NCBI GenBank assembly: GCA_036488085.1
Contig: DASXHZ010000076.1
Location: forward strand, 1 to 64,000
DNA length: 64,000 bases
Source: DASXHZ01 sp036488085
GTDB lineage: Bacteria > Acidobacteriota > Thermoanaerobaculia > Gp7-AA8
Reading direction: 5' to 3'
Made by a program: the position numbers and the translations under genes. The stretch's first letter is position 1. Each line of letters starts with the position of its first letter. Positions 44,646 to 53,168 of this stretch are shown one piece after another. Under the pieces are notes generated by a model, which worked only from the letters and a program-made list of their open reading frames with translations, had not been told where the DNA came from and ran no database searches.

Positions 44646-46937
44646 ATGTTTTCAAGGGCATCGATAAAATACAGACCCCTGCGCATCGGGTTCCTGGTGA
44701 GACCCGGTGAGCTTGCGGACGTTAAGAAAGCCGTCGGGATCAACTGCCTCCTCTGGGGAGGCATGTATAACCCCATCATACCCGTGCCTGAGGGCGACAG
44801 CTCTTTTGCGGAACAACTGATCGATCTCTTTGGCGTCGATGTGCTTCATGCCGTGCGTGGCTCACCGGCGATAGACGCGCTCATAGCTAAGTACCCCTTC
44901 CTTCGGGACTCCAGCCATCTGGCTGCCGACATCTTCTACGAAGACTGGCACAGCAAGAAGCAGGTGTTAGGAGTTCTCGATGTCCGCAACGTCGTCGAGC
45001 TGCTATGGCAAAACGAATTCAAGGGGAAGCCGGCGGATTACAAGAGCAACTTCGTACTCCCGAAATGGGACGCCGCGGACCCGCTTGCGGCCGTCTTCTC
45101 GCTGCAGTTCGGATTCTATCCGCGTGAGCCCGACCTCAAATGGGACTTCCCTAAAAACTTCGTGAACGGCCTGTGCGCCGAGGAGCAGATACTCGCCCTC
45201 GACGCGCCGCTCACGTTGCAGCCGCGAAAGAACTTCGGGCCCATCGACTTAACGAGTATAGAGTTGCGACGCTATGGCGGAGGTATCCGGTTCGCCAGCC
45301 ACGGGCTATACATTGGCGAGTCCGGCAATTACGATGACCTGGTTGCATTCTGGAACGTGCGGGCGGCTGGCAACACCGTCGTGTATCTTGCGACGGATGC
45401 CATGGACAGAACACTGCTGTATGCGCAAGCGTTCGTCGACTTTCTGGACTCGCGTGCGAACCGTCATCCGGAGATCGGCGATCGGATCGCGCTCTACTGC
45501 CGGTCGATGGAAGACGAAGTGCTGCGGACTTCTGTGGCGAGCAGGATCGCCTCAAAAAAAGGAATTCTGTGGTGCCCAGTCACGGAGCATTCATGGAACG
45601 GTTGGAACGTTCAGCCGACGTCGGAGGTGTTTAAGTGGCAGAGCGGCAGCACCCACGTTGAGCCGGCGTACGACAAGTATGTAGTGAACGTGGGATTGCC
45701 CGATAAGAGCTTCCTCCTGAATGCAGACGAGGCAGGTTTCGGTCGGCAGCATTTTGGCGTCGTGATCGACGTGTACGGTGAGCTCGGTCATCCGGGTTAC
45801 ACGCTAAAAGTACCGCGGATCAGACAACTCAATGAGTTCTACAGCCGCGAGATCGCGGTCGATCCCTGGGCGCTCCGGGTGGAGCGGGAAGGAATCTCGA
45901 AGATCATTGAAGCGAGCGACGACTCGGTGACCCTGTACCCGATCTCGAAGCAGCTCCTCGTTGAGAAGGTCTTCGAGGTCGCCGGCGTCAAAGCTGCCGT
46001 AAGCCAGCCCGGACTCATCGCGCGCAAGCTGATCGAAAAGATGGGCGGTCTGGAAGATGCGCGTGTGCTGAAGATCAGGGGCGTGCGGAAGATTCTCCAA
46101 GAATACAAAACGACAGATTCAATCGGCAGAGGCGAGGCGACGAAGACGATCCATGAGCAGGAGTTCGAAAAGTACAAGAGCCTGTACATCGAGGCGCGCG
46201 AAAAGACGGAGCTCGAGAGCAATGACGTATTCGACTATCTCTTGAGAAAGGATTTCTTCAGGGCGGGTCTCGATCTTCAGTGTGAACAGTGCCGGCTTGT
46301 GAACTGGCTGTCACTCAAAGCCGTCGATGACTTCTGGACCTGCGAATATTGCGGCGCGGAGAATCGAACCAGTGTCCATCTCAGATCACGTGGCGATTGG
46401 CGGTTCCGCAAGAGCGGCCTGTTCGCAAAGGACAACAATCAGGAAGGCGCCATCCCGGTATTGCTGACGCTCCTCACGATGAAGCGAATTCTCGATCACG
46501 GCACCTTTGCGTATTCGACAGCCTTGAACCTCAATGGCGACAATGTTAACTGCGAGACGGACCTAGCGGTGCTCGAGTACGGACGCCGCGAGGAGATCGG
46601 TATTGCCCTCGGTGAGTGCAAGAGCGAGGGCGGGAGCATCGTCGAGGACGACTGCGACAAGCTGAAACAGGCGGCGGAGCGTTTGGCGACACTGAAAGAC
46701 GTGAGCGAAGTTTTCATCGTCTTCGCGAAAACGAGCGATGGCTTCACGGCGGAGGAAGTGGGACTTTTCAAGACGTTATCGAAGGAAGTGCCCCTCATCC
46801 TGTTCACGAACCGGGAGCTGGAGCTGTATCACCCCTACTGGCTGGAGGATGGGCAGATCGAAACCGACGTGCCCGAGAAATATCCAAACTCGCTCGCCGA
46901 TCTGGCGCAGAACTCGGCGACGAGGTATCTGAAATAG
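44646..46937 (+). CDS. Zinc-ribbon PD-(D/E)XK nuclease-like protein, possible defence effector
   Basis: 763 residues. The N-terminus (YRPLRIGFLVRPGEL, LLWGGMYNPIIPVPEG) looks like a nucleotide- or ligand-binding alpha/beta domain and is not a family I can name. A treble-Cys ribbon has C546/C549 (LQCEQC) and C566/C569 (WTCEYC). The C-terminal domain has CETD639LAVLEYG followed by GE657-C-K659, matching the D...ExK core of restriction-endonuclease-like folds. It has no signal or membrane segment. It lies alone between toxin-antitoxin genes and an integrase remnant. The combination of a large sensor-like N-part and a nuclease C-part is typical of single-gene phage defence, but that is inference. 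Codon usage is less GC-biased than the backbone, suggesting transfer. Confidence 0.7.
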   Translation: MFSRASIKYRPLRIGFLVRPGELADVKKAVGINCLLWGGMYNPIIPVPEGDSSFAEQLIDLFGVDVLHAVRGSPAIDALIAKYPFLRDSSHLAADIFYEDWHSKKQVLGVLDVRNVVELLWQNEFKGKPADYKSNFVLPKWDAADPLAAVFSLQFGFYPREPDLKWDFPKNFVNGLCAEEQILALDAPLTLQPRKNFGPIDLTSIELRRYGGGIRFASHGLYIGESGNYDDLVAFWNVRAAGNTVVYLATDAMDRTLLYAQAFVDFLDSRANRHPEIGDRIALYCRSMEDEVLRTSVASRIASKKGILWCPVTEHSWNGWNVQPTSEVFKWQSGSTHVEPAYDKYVVNVGLPDKSFLLNADEAGFGRQHFGVVIDVYGELGHPGYTLKVPRIRQLNEFYSREIAVDPWALRVEREGISKIIEASDDSVTLYPISKQLLVEKVFEVAGVKAAVSQPGLIARKLIEKMGGLEDARVLKIRGVRKILQEYKTTDSIGRGEATKTIHEQEFEKYKSLYIEAREKTELESNDVFDYLLRKDFFRAGLDLQCEQCRLVNWLSLKAVDDFWTCEYCGAENRTSVHLRSRGDWRFRKSGLFAKDNNQEGAIPVLLTLLTMKRILDHGTFAYSTALNLNGDNVNCETDLAVLEYGRREEIGIALGECKSEGGSIVEDDCDKLKQAAERLATLKDVSEVFIVFAKTSDGFTAEEVGLFKTLSKEVPLILFTNRELELYHPYWLEDGQIETDVPEKYPNSLADLAQNSATRYLK

Positions 46938-46948
46938 TTTGCCGGGCA

Positions 46949-47123
46949 GTCATGAAGCGGCGACGAGCGAGAGGTGCGGAGCCGTCGGCCAGGTCTTCCG
47001 CATGGCCTCTTCGAGTCGGGCTTGCCGAGCCGCAACCCACGGCGCGTAGCTCTTCTCGGTCACCTTCGTCGAGCTGTGGCCAAGCAGCTCCACGACGTTC
47101 TCCAGCGATACATCATGGATCTG
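46949..47123 (-). pseudogene. C-terminal remnant of a tyrosine recombinase (integrase)
   Basis: An open stretch of about 57 codons has ENVVELLGHSSTKVTEKSYA, the conserved LGHSS...T...Y box with the nucleophilic tyrosine, then a family-like tail. It is cut upstream by a stop at 47124-47126, and the rest of the enzyme is absent. It lies 30 nt from a tRNA-Glu 3' fragment, the normal place of an integrase next to its attachment site. Confidence 0.85.
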
Positions 47124-47153
47124 CTAACTTGCTGATTATAAATCGGGTTAGGT

Positions 47154-47215
47154 TGGCGTCCCTAGCGGGATTAAAACCCGCGTTGCCGCCGTGAAAGAGG
47201 GGTGTCCTAGGTTGT
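47154..47215 (-). tRNA. 3' fragment of a tRNA-Glu (island attachment site)
   Basis: The minus strand reads CCTAGGACACC, CTTTCACGGCGG, GCGGGTTTTAATCCCGC and TAGGGACGCCA. This matches tRNA-Glu(UUC) from the D-arm to CCA. The T-stem is perfect, but the T-loop has TTTTAAT for TTCGAAT and the left side of the anticodon stem is mismatched. The acceptor 5' half is missing and replaced by HepT sequence. It is therefore not a functional tRNA but an att duplicate left by integration. Confidence 0.78.
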
Positions 47216-47317
47216 GATTCGGCGAAGCGGTTTCGCCAGATGCGGAAGATCTTCAGTTACTGTCCGCCAAATCGTGTCGAGGTTGACGGCATCGTAGTCG
47301 TAAACCAACGCGGAGGG
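47207..47317 (-). pseudogene. HepT-like (DUF86) toxin C-terminal remnant
   Basis: The frame ALVYDYDAVNLDTIWRTVTE and DLPHLAKPLRRITT matches the C-terminal part of the HepT/DUF86 family (R-N-x-L-x-H then DxxxIWxxVxxDLPxL). The upstream part is replaced at about 47317 by sequence starting GGGGTCACACC, close to the MITE terminus. No MntA antitoxin is seen. The RNxxH active-site region is lost. 47318-47547 holds no supported gene. Confidence 0.72.
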
Positions 47318-47547
47318 GTCACACCGGGTTCGGCCTTCGCTCGTGGATCTACCTTGCAATCTATTGAGCTGGCATGACTTCGGCCTTCGGTGGCATTCCG
47401 GTCGGCTCAACATTCAGTGGAGAAACCGAAAAGCAAGGGTCCGGCCCTCGCGGCCCCTCGTTAAGCCCGGCCCCGGAACACGCAGCTCGGGAACTCAACG
47501 TGATGCAGCGAACTCGCCATGCGAGTTAGACCTGCATGGTTGACCAC

Positions 47548-47955
47548 CTACTCGTGCTCAAAGGTGATCACTCCTGTGCGGAAGCGTTCATAGGACCGCC
47601 GATCCCATGTTCCGTCATGATTCTGTTCTTCCCAGGAAAAGGTCTCGCGTTCGCGAGTTTCCGACACGAGGAGGTTACGCACACGGCGGACGGAAATCGC
47701 TGCGCTACTGAAGCAGATGTTAATTCTCACGTAGTCGTTAGCGTGGCGCGAGACGAACACCTGGGGCTTCAGACCGGAGCCTAACCGGTGTTGAATCGTT
47801 TCCGCCGGTGTGAACGCACCAACGTAGAAAATAGATTCGGCGATTGCTCTAACCAACTCCGGTTCGTAATCGTTCGGAAGGACGGTCAAAAAGCGATCGA
47901 TGTTGTCATGGCCCGCCTCATCCCACGTGATCAGCCACGCCTCCATTCGATGCAT
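47548..47955 (-). CDS. Hypothetical protein
   Basis: 135 residues; start MHRMEAW at 47955 or MEAW at 47946. No signal or membrane segment. Contains ITWDEAGHDNIDRFLTVLP and a C-terminal region rich in Arg/Glu/Trp. It looks like a complete small globular protein of accessory type. No family recognised. It is followed on the same strand by the HepT remnant. Confidence 0.6.
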   Translation of the reverse strand: MHRMEAWLITWDEAGHDNIDRFLTVLPNDYEPELVRAIAESIFYVGAFTPAETIQHRLGSGLKPQVFVSRHANDYVRINICFSSAAISVRRVRNLLVSETRERETFSWEEQNHDGTWDRRSYERFRTGVITFEHE

Positions 47956-48118
47956 CTCCTATCGGCAGAAGTTTCTTGCCTGCAGTCTAAAGGCCCACGG
48001 CTCAGCGGCTTCGGTCCGCCGTGTGGAGCGTAAGACGAATACCAACGAGCGGGCCGAAGTCAGCTCAGCTGAAAGCTAGTCGGCGGCTTGGCCTCTTCAC
48101 AAAATTCGTTCGAGACAT

Positions 48119-48667
48119 TCAACGAGGTTTGAGGCACAGATGCTCAAGATACGGGTCAAGGGCGATGAACTTCGTTGCTGCTTCGCGAAGCTCCCGCGCG
48201 GCGTGGTTCCAAAACACCACATGAAACGTTATTTCGCGCTTCCGGATCTTTTCGATGGCGGGGACATAGTCGGAGTCGCCCGCTACCAAGGTCATTTCAT
48301 CGGTCTTCGGATCAAGTATCGTGAAAGTGTCCTCGATCATGGTCGCCACAATGTCCGTATCGATTTTCTTTTCTCGATTCGCGACACTTCGATCGTAGAC
48401 TACTACTTCGAAACCTTTACGCTTTGCCGTATCCCATAGGGAGTCGTTTGGAGGGGGACGCGACCCGAATAGCGTGGCCTTCTTCACCTCGGATCGATCC
48501 CCGCCGGCAAATTCGAAGAGCTTTCCGAAATCGATCTTCCATCTGTTGTCACAAATCCGAGCGCTCTGTGCCTCCCGTATGTTCGGTGCGAGTCCATGCT
48601 TGACGGCGGCGACGTGCATGCCCTCTATCCATACATTCGAGTTGTCTACGTAGAGAAGATTCGCCAT
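48119..48667 (-). CDS. NYN-domain (PIN-like) putative ribonuclease
   Basis: 182 residues from ATG 48667, preferred to the upstream in-frame codon at 48871 because GAGAGG precedes it and the domain starts there. NYN motifs: LLYVDNSNVWIEG (D8), KIDTDIVATM (D105) and LVAGDSDYVPAI (D131, D133). Such LabA/DUF88 proteins are RNases. It lies in the accessory region without a visible antitoxin. The first 200 nt upstream include an attC-like stretch. Confidence 0.85.
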   Translation of the reverse strand: MANLLYVDNSNVWIEGMHVAAVKHGLAPNIREAQSARICDNRWKIDFGKLFEFAGGDRSEVKKATLFGSRPPPNDSLWDTAKRKGFEVVVYDRSVANREKKIDTDIVATMIEDTFTILDPKTDEMTLVAGDSDYVPAIEKIRKREITFHVVFWNHAARELREAATKFIALDPYLEHLCLKPR

Positions 48668-49044
48668 TGATGACCTCTCGCCGTCCAAGGATCTGCGCTT
48701 CAGCGGCGCACTGCCGCACTCGGGGAAGAATAGCGCACTTGAAAGGTTCCAGCCAGCCGCAGTGCGTCGGCTGTAAGTTGCCTTGTTAGGCGTCCGCCAG
48801 CTGAAATGGCCGACGCTTGAGTTCGCGTGTGAAGTCTCGAAGCGCGTTCTCATACACGCCAGCACACTCATTCGACTCGTCGGCCCGGCTGAGGCCCGAG
48901 TCTGCCAACGGCGATCGCGGTTGGTTACGGGAAATAGGCCTGAATCGTGTCGGTGCGTACCCTAAGTGCATCGAATCGCCTAAGCAGCTCAGCTCCGGAA
49001 CCACCACCAAGTCGAAACGTCTCGCATGAAACGCGGGCCGGGTG
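48668..49044. other. Gap with attC-like sequence and a coding remnant
   Basis: The minus strand holds GCCTAACAAGGC followed by CAGCCGACGCACTGCGGCTG, resembling the R'' and stem of an integron attC site, but the matching GTTRRRY end is not found. Upstream of it an open tail ends ELKRRPFQLADA (stop 48786). The 14-mer CGGCTGTAAGTTGC is shared with the MITE-like elements. No complete gene. Confidence 0.35.
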
Positions 49045-49434
49045 ATGGCGAAGGCGCTGGAGATGTGGCCGATGCACGTCATCGAAGAGGCGCTCGGGGA
49101 GGATGCGGACGGCATCCTACCGCGGGCGATCCGGAGCGCGGAGTTGCGGGTCCGGCTGCCGCGGCATCACATCGAGATGCTCGAATATCGCGCAGATCAG
49201 CAGGAGACCACCGTCAGCGGCGTGCTGTCGCGGGAGCTGGACGGCATCGCCAGCGCGCACCTCGAGGAGCTGTCGGCCGCGTTGCCGGGTTTCGCTGAGG
49301 CGATGGCGTGGCCGGGGGCGCTGGGTAACCGCAAGACACCGCTTGCGGCTACACTTCTCCTCGCCCGGTTGCGGCACGTGCGTTACCTGTCGACAAGTGG
49401 CGCGGCGTGTGTGGCGAAAGCCCCCAATGTCTAG
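49045..49434 (+). CDS. Hypothetical protein, possible RHH-type regulator
   Basis: 129 residues from ATG 49045. The first 90 residues (MWPMHVIEEALG, RVRLPRHHIEMLEYRADQQ, TTVSGVLSRELDG) suggest a beta-strand followed by two helices, like a ribbon-helix-helix DNA-binding protein. The tail from about residue 97 reads through a low-complexity repeat, so the original stop may be lost. No partner gene. No family recognised. Confidence 0.5.
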   Translation: MAKALEMWPMHVIEEALGEDADGILPRAIRSAELRVRLPRHHIEMLEYRADQQETTVSGVLSRELDGIASAHLEELSAALPGFAEAMAWPGALGNRKTPLAATLLLARLRHVRYLSTSGAACVAKAPNV

Positions 49435-49955
49435 GTGGCGTGAGCCGCCCTACACAGCGTTGGCGCAACCGGGCACAGGGCGCGCGCGTAGAATCGTCTC
49501 GATCCGGTCGCAGCGGCGGAAAGTCCGTCCGGACCTGCCGCCGTGCAGCTCAGGCTCGCGCATGAAACGACACTTAGCCGCGTCGCGGACTGCGCTTGCG
49601 GCCGGGTCATTGGTCGGGCTGAAGCCCGACCTACGTTTTGAGCGGACGAGACGTCCGCTCCCCTTGGACGACGTCACGAAGGTGAGTCGATCTCGATGTG
49701 GCTCGCGGCTTCTTCGATCAGCGCCACTGCACGCGGAGCCCAGATTACCTGTCCGACCCATTTTGCGAGACGGCGCCTTACCTCGCTGGCTCGAGGCCTT
49801 CGCCACGGTCAATCTCCTTGGAGCCACGGCGCATCGAGTCGCACAAGGAATTCCCTGTCAGCGGCGCCGGCGTGGACGCGCGGAACGTGATGTCCAGCGC
49901 AGTTCTGCATCGGGCGGTGTATGTCGTACTCACGTCGACGCATAGGAGTTGTGGA
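49435..49955. other. Gene-free stretch with dispersed hairpins
   Basis: About 520 nt with no frame supported by a start site. It includes GGTCGGGCTGAAGCCCGACC (hairpin) and AGCGGACGAGACGTCCGCT (hairpin, 49650-49668). These resemble dispersed palindromes; a promoter for the lipoprotein gene at 49956 must lie near its right end. Confidence 0.6.
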
Positions 49956-50618
49956 ATGCGAAGAGATCTCCTCTTCAAACTGCTCGTTCTCACATTGAGC
50001 ACCGGCTGCATGTCGTACATCCAGCAATCGAAGGACGCAGACATGGCTCCCGAGGTGACAGTGTCCCCGGCGGACGGGAGCAAACATGACTTCCTTGTGA
50101 GCGTCCCCAGCGACTTTGCGCGTCTGCGGACGGCCATGGGAAGTCCTACCGCCTACCACGAGATCTACTTCAGCGGCGTGCATCTGGACGCCGAGGTGTA
50201 TGCGGGGGCGTCGAATCGCGAGATCGCGAAGTGGACTATGAACTGGGATGGATCGATCACGCACCGCTCTCGCAACGCACCGACGGACCGTTTCGATTGT
50301 CTCGATCGCCAGCCCTTCACCGTCGACGAGGCGACGATCGCCCGCTTGCCGCAGGTGGTCCAGGACGCCCAGAATCACACCGGCAGTTTGGACAACCCGA
50401 AATTCTCCTCGCTCACCATCCGCCGTGCCACCGGCCAGTTCTGGTGGTGTGGCGACGTGCAGATCGCCGTGAACTTCGATAGCGACTGCGGCGCGGTCTA
50501 CAAGGACGACGACGGCGACAGGTACTACGACTGTCCGACGCGCGACGTCCTCTACGATACCAGCGGAAAGTTCCTGTGGACGACGACCGATCCCAACACG
50601 CACACGGCCTTCGAATAG
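49956..50618 (+). CDS. Hypothetical lipoprotein
   Basis: 220 residues from ATG 49956, with AGGAG upstream; a longer frame from 49698 is not needed. The signal peptide ends in a lipobox (LSTGC, Cys19). The body has several Cys and Asp-rich segments (DSDCGAVYKDDDGDRYYDC) that could bind calcium. No family recognised. It is followed by an inverted word array that may act as terminator. Confidence 0.7.
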   Translation: MRRDLLFKLLVLTLSTGCMSYIQQSKDADMAPEVTVSPADGSKHDFLVSVPSDFARLRTAMGSPTAYHEIYFSGVHLDAEVYAGASNREIAKWTMNWDGSITHRSRNAPTDRFDCLDRQPFTVDEATIARLPQVVQDAQNHTGSLDNPKFSSLTIRRATGQFWWCGDVQIAVNFDSDCGAVYKDDDGDRYYDCPTRDVLYDTSGKFLWTTTDPNTHTAFE

Positions 50619-50619
50619 A

Positions 50620-50687
50620 CGTTACTCGTTACTCGTCATTCGTTACTCGGAGTTCCGCGTTCTCCGAGTAACGAGTCACGAGTCACG
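50620..50687. repeat. Short-word array with inverted half
   Basis: CGTTACTCGTTACTCGTCAT then TCGTTACTCGGAG, a 9-nt loop, and CTCCGAGTAACGAGTCACGA then GTCACG. The core stem CGTTACTCGGAG/CTCCGAGTAACG is perfect. It separates two convergent genes and follows the same pattern as 11513-11803 and 53169-53236. Confidence 0.85.
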
Positions 50688-50695
50688 GACGCCAC

Positions 50696-51202
50696 TCACT
50701 TGTTGCACATCGCGTACGCCTCGCGGAACGTCTCGTTCTCGACGAGGGCGCGGTTCACTTCGAAGTAGCTGCGCACGACGTCGTTCGTCTGGAGCAGGCG
50801 CCGGCGGAGGTCGACGGCGATGGCGCGCCAGAACTTGGCGCCGGCGTTCGGGGAGGTTCGGAGGAACTTCGCGAGGTCGTGCATCGAGATCGAGAGCACC
50901 TCGCTGTCGGTGACCGCCCGCAACGTGGCCGAGGCGACTCCGTCCTCGATGATCGAAAGCTCGCCAAACGTCTGCCCTGCATCGAGATCGCAGAGGGCGA
51001 CCTCGCGCTCCTGGACCTGGCGCGAGACGCGGATCCGGCCGCTCTTGAGGATGTGCAGGGCGCGATTGGCGCTCCCCTCCTCCAGCACGCTGTCCCCCGG
51101 CGCGAAATGGCTCGATCGAACGGTTTCGCCGAGAATCTGCAACTCGTCATTGTCGAACTCGGCAAAGAGCGTGACGTTCCTGAGAAATTGAGGATCCGAC
51201 AT
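50696..51202 (-). CDS. Cyclic-nucleotide-binding domain protein
   Basis: 168 residues. A single cNMP-binding fold (FLRNVTLFAEFDNDELQ, QTFGELSIIEDGVASATLRAV). The cassette has FGELS but the following Arg-Ser/Ala is replaced by SATLRA, so ligand binding is uncertain. There is no DNA-binding or output domain; the C-terminus is helical. Divergent from the AraC-type gene. A stand-alone sensor or scaffold. Confidence 0.85.
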   Translation of the reverse strand: MSDPQFLRNVTLFAEFDNDELQILGETVRSSHFAPGDSVLEEGSANRALHILKSGRIRVSRQVQEREVALCDLDAGQTFGELSIIEDGVASATLRAVTDSEVLSISMHDLAKFLRTSPNAGAKFWRAIAVDLRRRLLQTNDVVRSYFEVNRALVENETFREAYAMCNK

Positions 51203-51318
51203 GTTTTCGGCCCTCCGCGCCGACTTGCGCTACAATTTTTTCATTCAGAAATTGGAGCTGGATGTTTCGTCCCGCACGATACAGCGGGCGGGACGGGCAT
51301 TCAACGCAGGAGGGCAGA

Positions 51319-51693
51319 ATGGATGGTCTGCTGCGCTCTTTAGTGAAAACGGTTCGCCGCCGTCTGCGCGACGATGAGGAAGTCACCGTCGAAGCAGTGA
51401 CGCGCGAGCTCGGATACACGCGGCAGTACATCTCCGGCCGCTTCCATCGCATCACCGGACGCCTCCTCAGCCACTTCCTCAAAGAGAAGCGGCTCGAGAA
51501 AGCAGCGCGGCTGCTGAAGTCCGGCAACCTGCGCGTCTCGCAGGTCGCGCGCCGCTGCGGATTCGACTCGGAGAACTACTTCCGCCAGCAGTTCCGCGAG
51601 CGTTACGGCATGTCGCCGCGCCAGTTCCGCACCCACGGACCCGACGCGCGCGTCGCACCGCGCCGCCTCGTCCCGCAGACGCAAACCGCGTAG
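51319..51693 (+). CDS. AraC-type DNA-binding protein
   Basis: 124 residues from ATG 51319, with AGGAGGG upstream; an upstream in-frame start (51262) would add a non-conserved tail. Two HTH motifs of the AraC/XylS domain: VEAVTRELGYTRQYISGRFH and VSQVARRCGFDSENYFRQQF, followed by YGMSPRQFR. No ligand domain, so it is a minimal regulator. Targets unknown. Confidence 0.88.
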   Translation: MDGLLRSLVKTVRRRLRDDEEVTVEAVTRELGYTRQYISGRFHRITGRLLSHFLKEKRLEKAARLLKSGNLRVSQVARRCGFDSENYFRQQFRERYGMSPRQFRTHGPDARVAPRRLVPQTQTA

Positions 51694-51712
51694 GGCGACA
51701 ACATCGTTTTCG

Positions 51713-51786
51713 GAGCGGCGGACGCCCTCGTCCGCGCGTCAGCGCGGCCGCGCCGCGCCGGCGGACGAGGGCGTCCGCCGCTCCAT
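51713..51786. repeat. Large hairpin with the same core as 2657-2743
   Basis: Outer arms GAGCGGCGGACGCCCTCGTC-CGC and GCGGACGAGGGCGTCCGCCG-CTC are exact inverted repeats. The inner GCGCG-TCA-GCGCGGC...CGCCGCGCC core resembles the hairpin near 2.7 kb, although the outer arms are unrelated. It overlaps the 3' end of the next gene. Confidence 0.8.
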
Positions 51787-52362
51787 GTCGAAGCCGGCTT
51801 CGATCCAGAGGTAGCGTAGCGTGTTCGCGTCGAGGGTCCGCGCGCCGAGGACGTAGCGGATGAAGAGGAGCAGGTGGCGGAGTCCCGAATGCGGGACGCC
51901 CGTCTTCGCGAGTTGTTCGCGGTGCGTTGCGTAGGAGTCGAAGCTGATGGAACGCAGCGCGTTGTTCAACCGCACGACGGTTCCCTGCACCGACAGCTCG
52001 CCGCGCCGCAGGAAATGGCGGCGATGGAAGAGCCGCAACTCCCCCTCCTCGGCGCCAAGACGCAGCGGCTTTCCCGCATACATCGGAATCGATCGGATCC
52101 GGAATCCCCACGCCTTCGCTGCCTCCATCGCCGCGGCAATCTCGATCGCCAGCGGCTCGTCGATCACCTCACGCTCGCGGAGAAGCAGCAGCCAGTCGGC
52201 TGATGCGGCATCGATGGCGCGATTCAGTTCCGCACGATGGTCGGCAATCGAAGCGCGCGGCTCGACGTCGAGCACGAGCTGTTCGATGTGCTCGAAGTGC
52301 CGCGTCAGCGGCTCGAGCTCCTCGGCGTGCACGTGTCCGAGCGTGATGACGCCGAGGCGCAT
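51739..52362 (-). CDS. Glycosyltransferase family 2-like protein
   Basis: 207 residues. MRLGVITLGHVHAEE at the start, then ASADWLLLLREREVIDEPLA, resembling the DxD-region context of short GT2/WaaE-type enzymes, and MYAGKPLRLGAEEGELRLF. The classical DxD is not clear. The C-terminal end (DMERRTPSSAGAARPR) is read from the hairpin at 51713-51786, so the native stop has been lost. Role uncertain; it could modify lipopolysaccharide. Next to the YmdB gene. Confidence 0.55.
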   Translation of the reverse strand: MRLGVITLGHVHAEELEPLTRHFEHIEQLVLDVEPRASIADHRAELNRAIDAASADWLLLLREREVIDEPLAIEIAAAMEAAKAWGFRIRSIPMYAGKPLRLGAEEGELRLFHRRHFLRRGELSVQGTVVRLNNALRSISFDSYATHREQLAKTGVPHSGLRHLLLFIRYVLGARTLDANTLRYLWIEAGFDMERRTPSSAGAARPR

Positions 52363-52385
52363 GGATCAGCCCGAGACCCGAGGTC

Positions 52386-53168
52386 TCATTCTTCGAGACG
52401 CTCTTGCACGCGCGTGATCGCGTGCGCACGACCCGTCGTCTCGTCGATCTCGAACATCGCGCCGGTGAGGCGGATGTCGCGCTTCGCCACTTCCAGCTTG
52501 CGCGGCGTGTTCATCAGGAAGCGGTGCAGCGCCTCGTCGGGACGGAAGCCGATCACGGAGTCGTATGCGCCGGTCATTCCGACGTCGGTCTGGAAGGCCG
52601 TGCCGTTCGGGAGGATGCGCTCGTCGGCGGTCGCGACGTGCGTGTGCGTTCCGACGACAGCGGAGACGCGGCCGTCGAGATAGCGGCCCATCGCCTGCTT
52701 CTCCGAGGTCGCCTCGCAGTGGATGTCGACGATGATCACTTTCGCCTTGACGTCCTGCAGCTCGCGGTCGGCGCAGTGGAAGGCGTTGTCGCACGGCGGC
52801 ATGAAGACGTTGCCCATGAACTGCAGCACGGCGACGTCGACACCCGCCGCCGTCTGCCGCACGACCTTCCCCTTGCCGGGATTTCCGGCCGGATAGTTTG
52901 CCGGCCGGATCACGTGTTGGTACCGGTCGAAGTTGTCGACGAAGTCTTTCTTGTCCCAGATGTGGTTGCCCGACGTGTACGCGTTGATCGGGAGGTCGGA
53001 CAGCTCCTCCATGATCGCCTCGGTCACGCCGAAGCCTCCCGCGGCGTTCTCGATGTTCACGATCGTGAAATCGATCCGCTCGCGGTCGACGACGCCTTCC
53101 AGCTTCTGATGCAACGCCCGCCGGCCGGGCTGGCCGACGACGTCGCCGATGTAGAGCACCTTAATCAC
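52386..53168 (-). CDS. YmdB-family metallophosphoesterase
   Basis: 260 residues, GTG start at 53168. IGDVVGQPGRRAL (D9), NIENAAGGFG (E40, N41), YTSGNHIWD (N68, H69) and VVGTHTHVATAD form the dinuclear metal site of the TIGR00282 family, which hydrolyses 2',3'-cAMP and similar nucleotides. In many bacteria the gene lies just downstream of rny, as here. A word array fills the 68-nt gap. Confidence 0.93.
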   Translation of the reverse strand: MIKVLYIGDVVGQPGRRALHQKLEGVVDRERIDFTIVNIENAAGGFGVTEAIMEELSDLPINAYTSGNHIWDKKDFVDNFDRYQHVIRPANYPAGNPGKGKVVRQTAAGVDVAVLQFMGNVFMPPCDNAFHCADRELQDVKAKVIIVDIHCEATSEKQAMGRYLDGRVSAVVGTHTHVATADERILPNGTAFQTDVGMTGAYDSVIGFRPDEALHRFLMNTPRKLEVAKRDIRLTGAMFEIDETTGRAHAITRVQERLEE

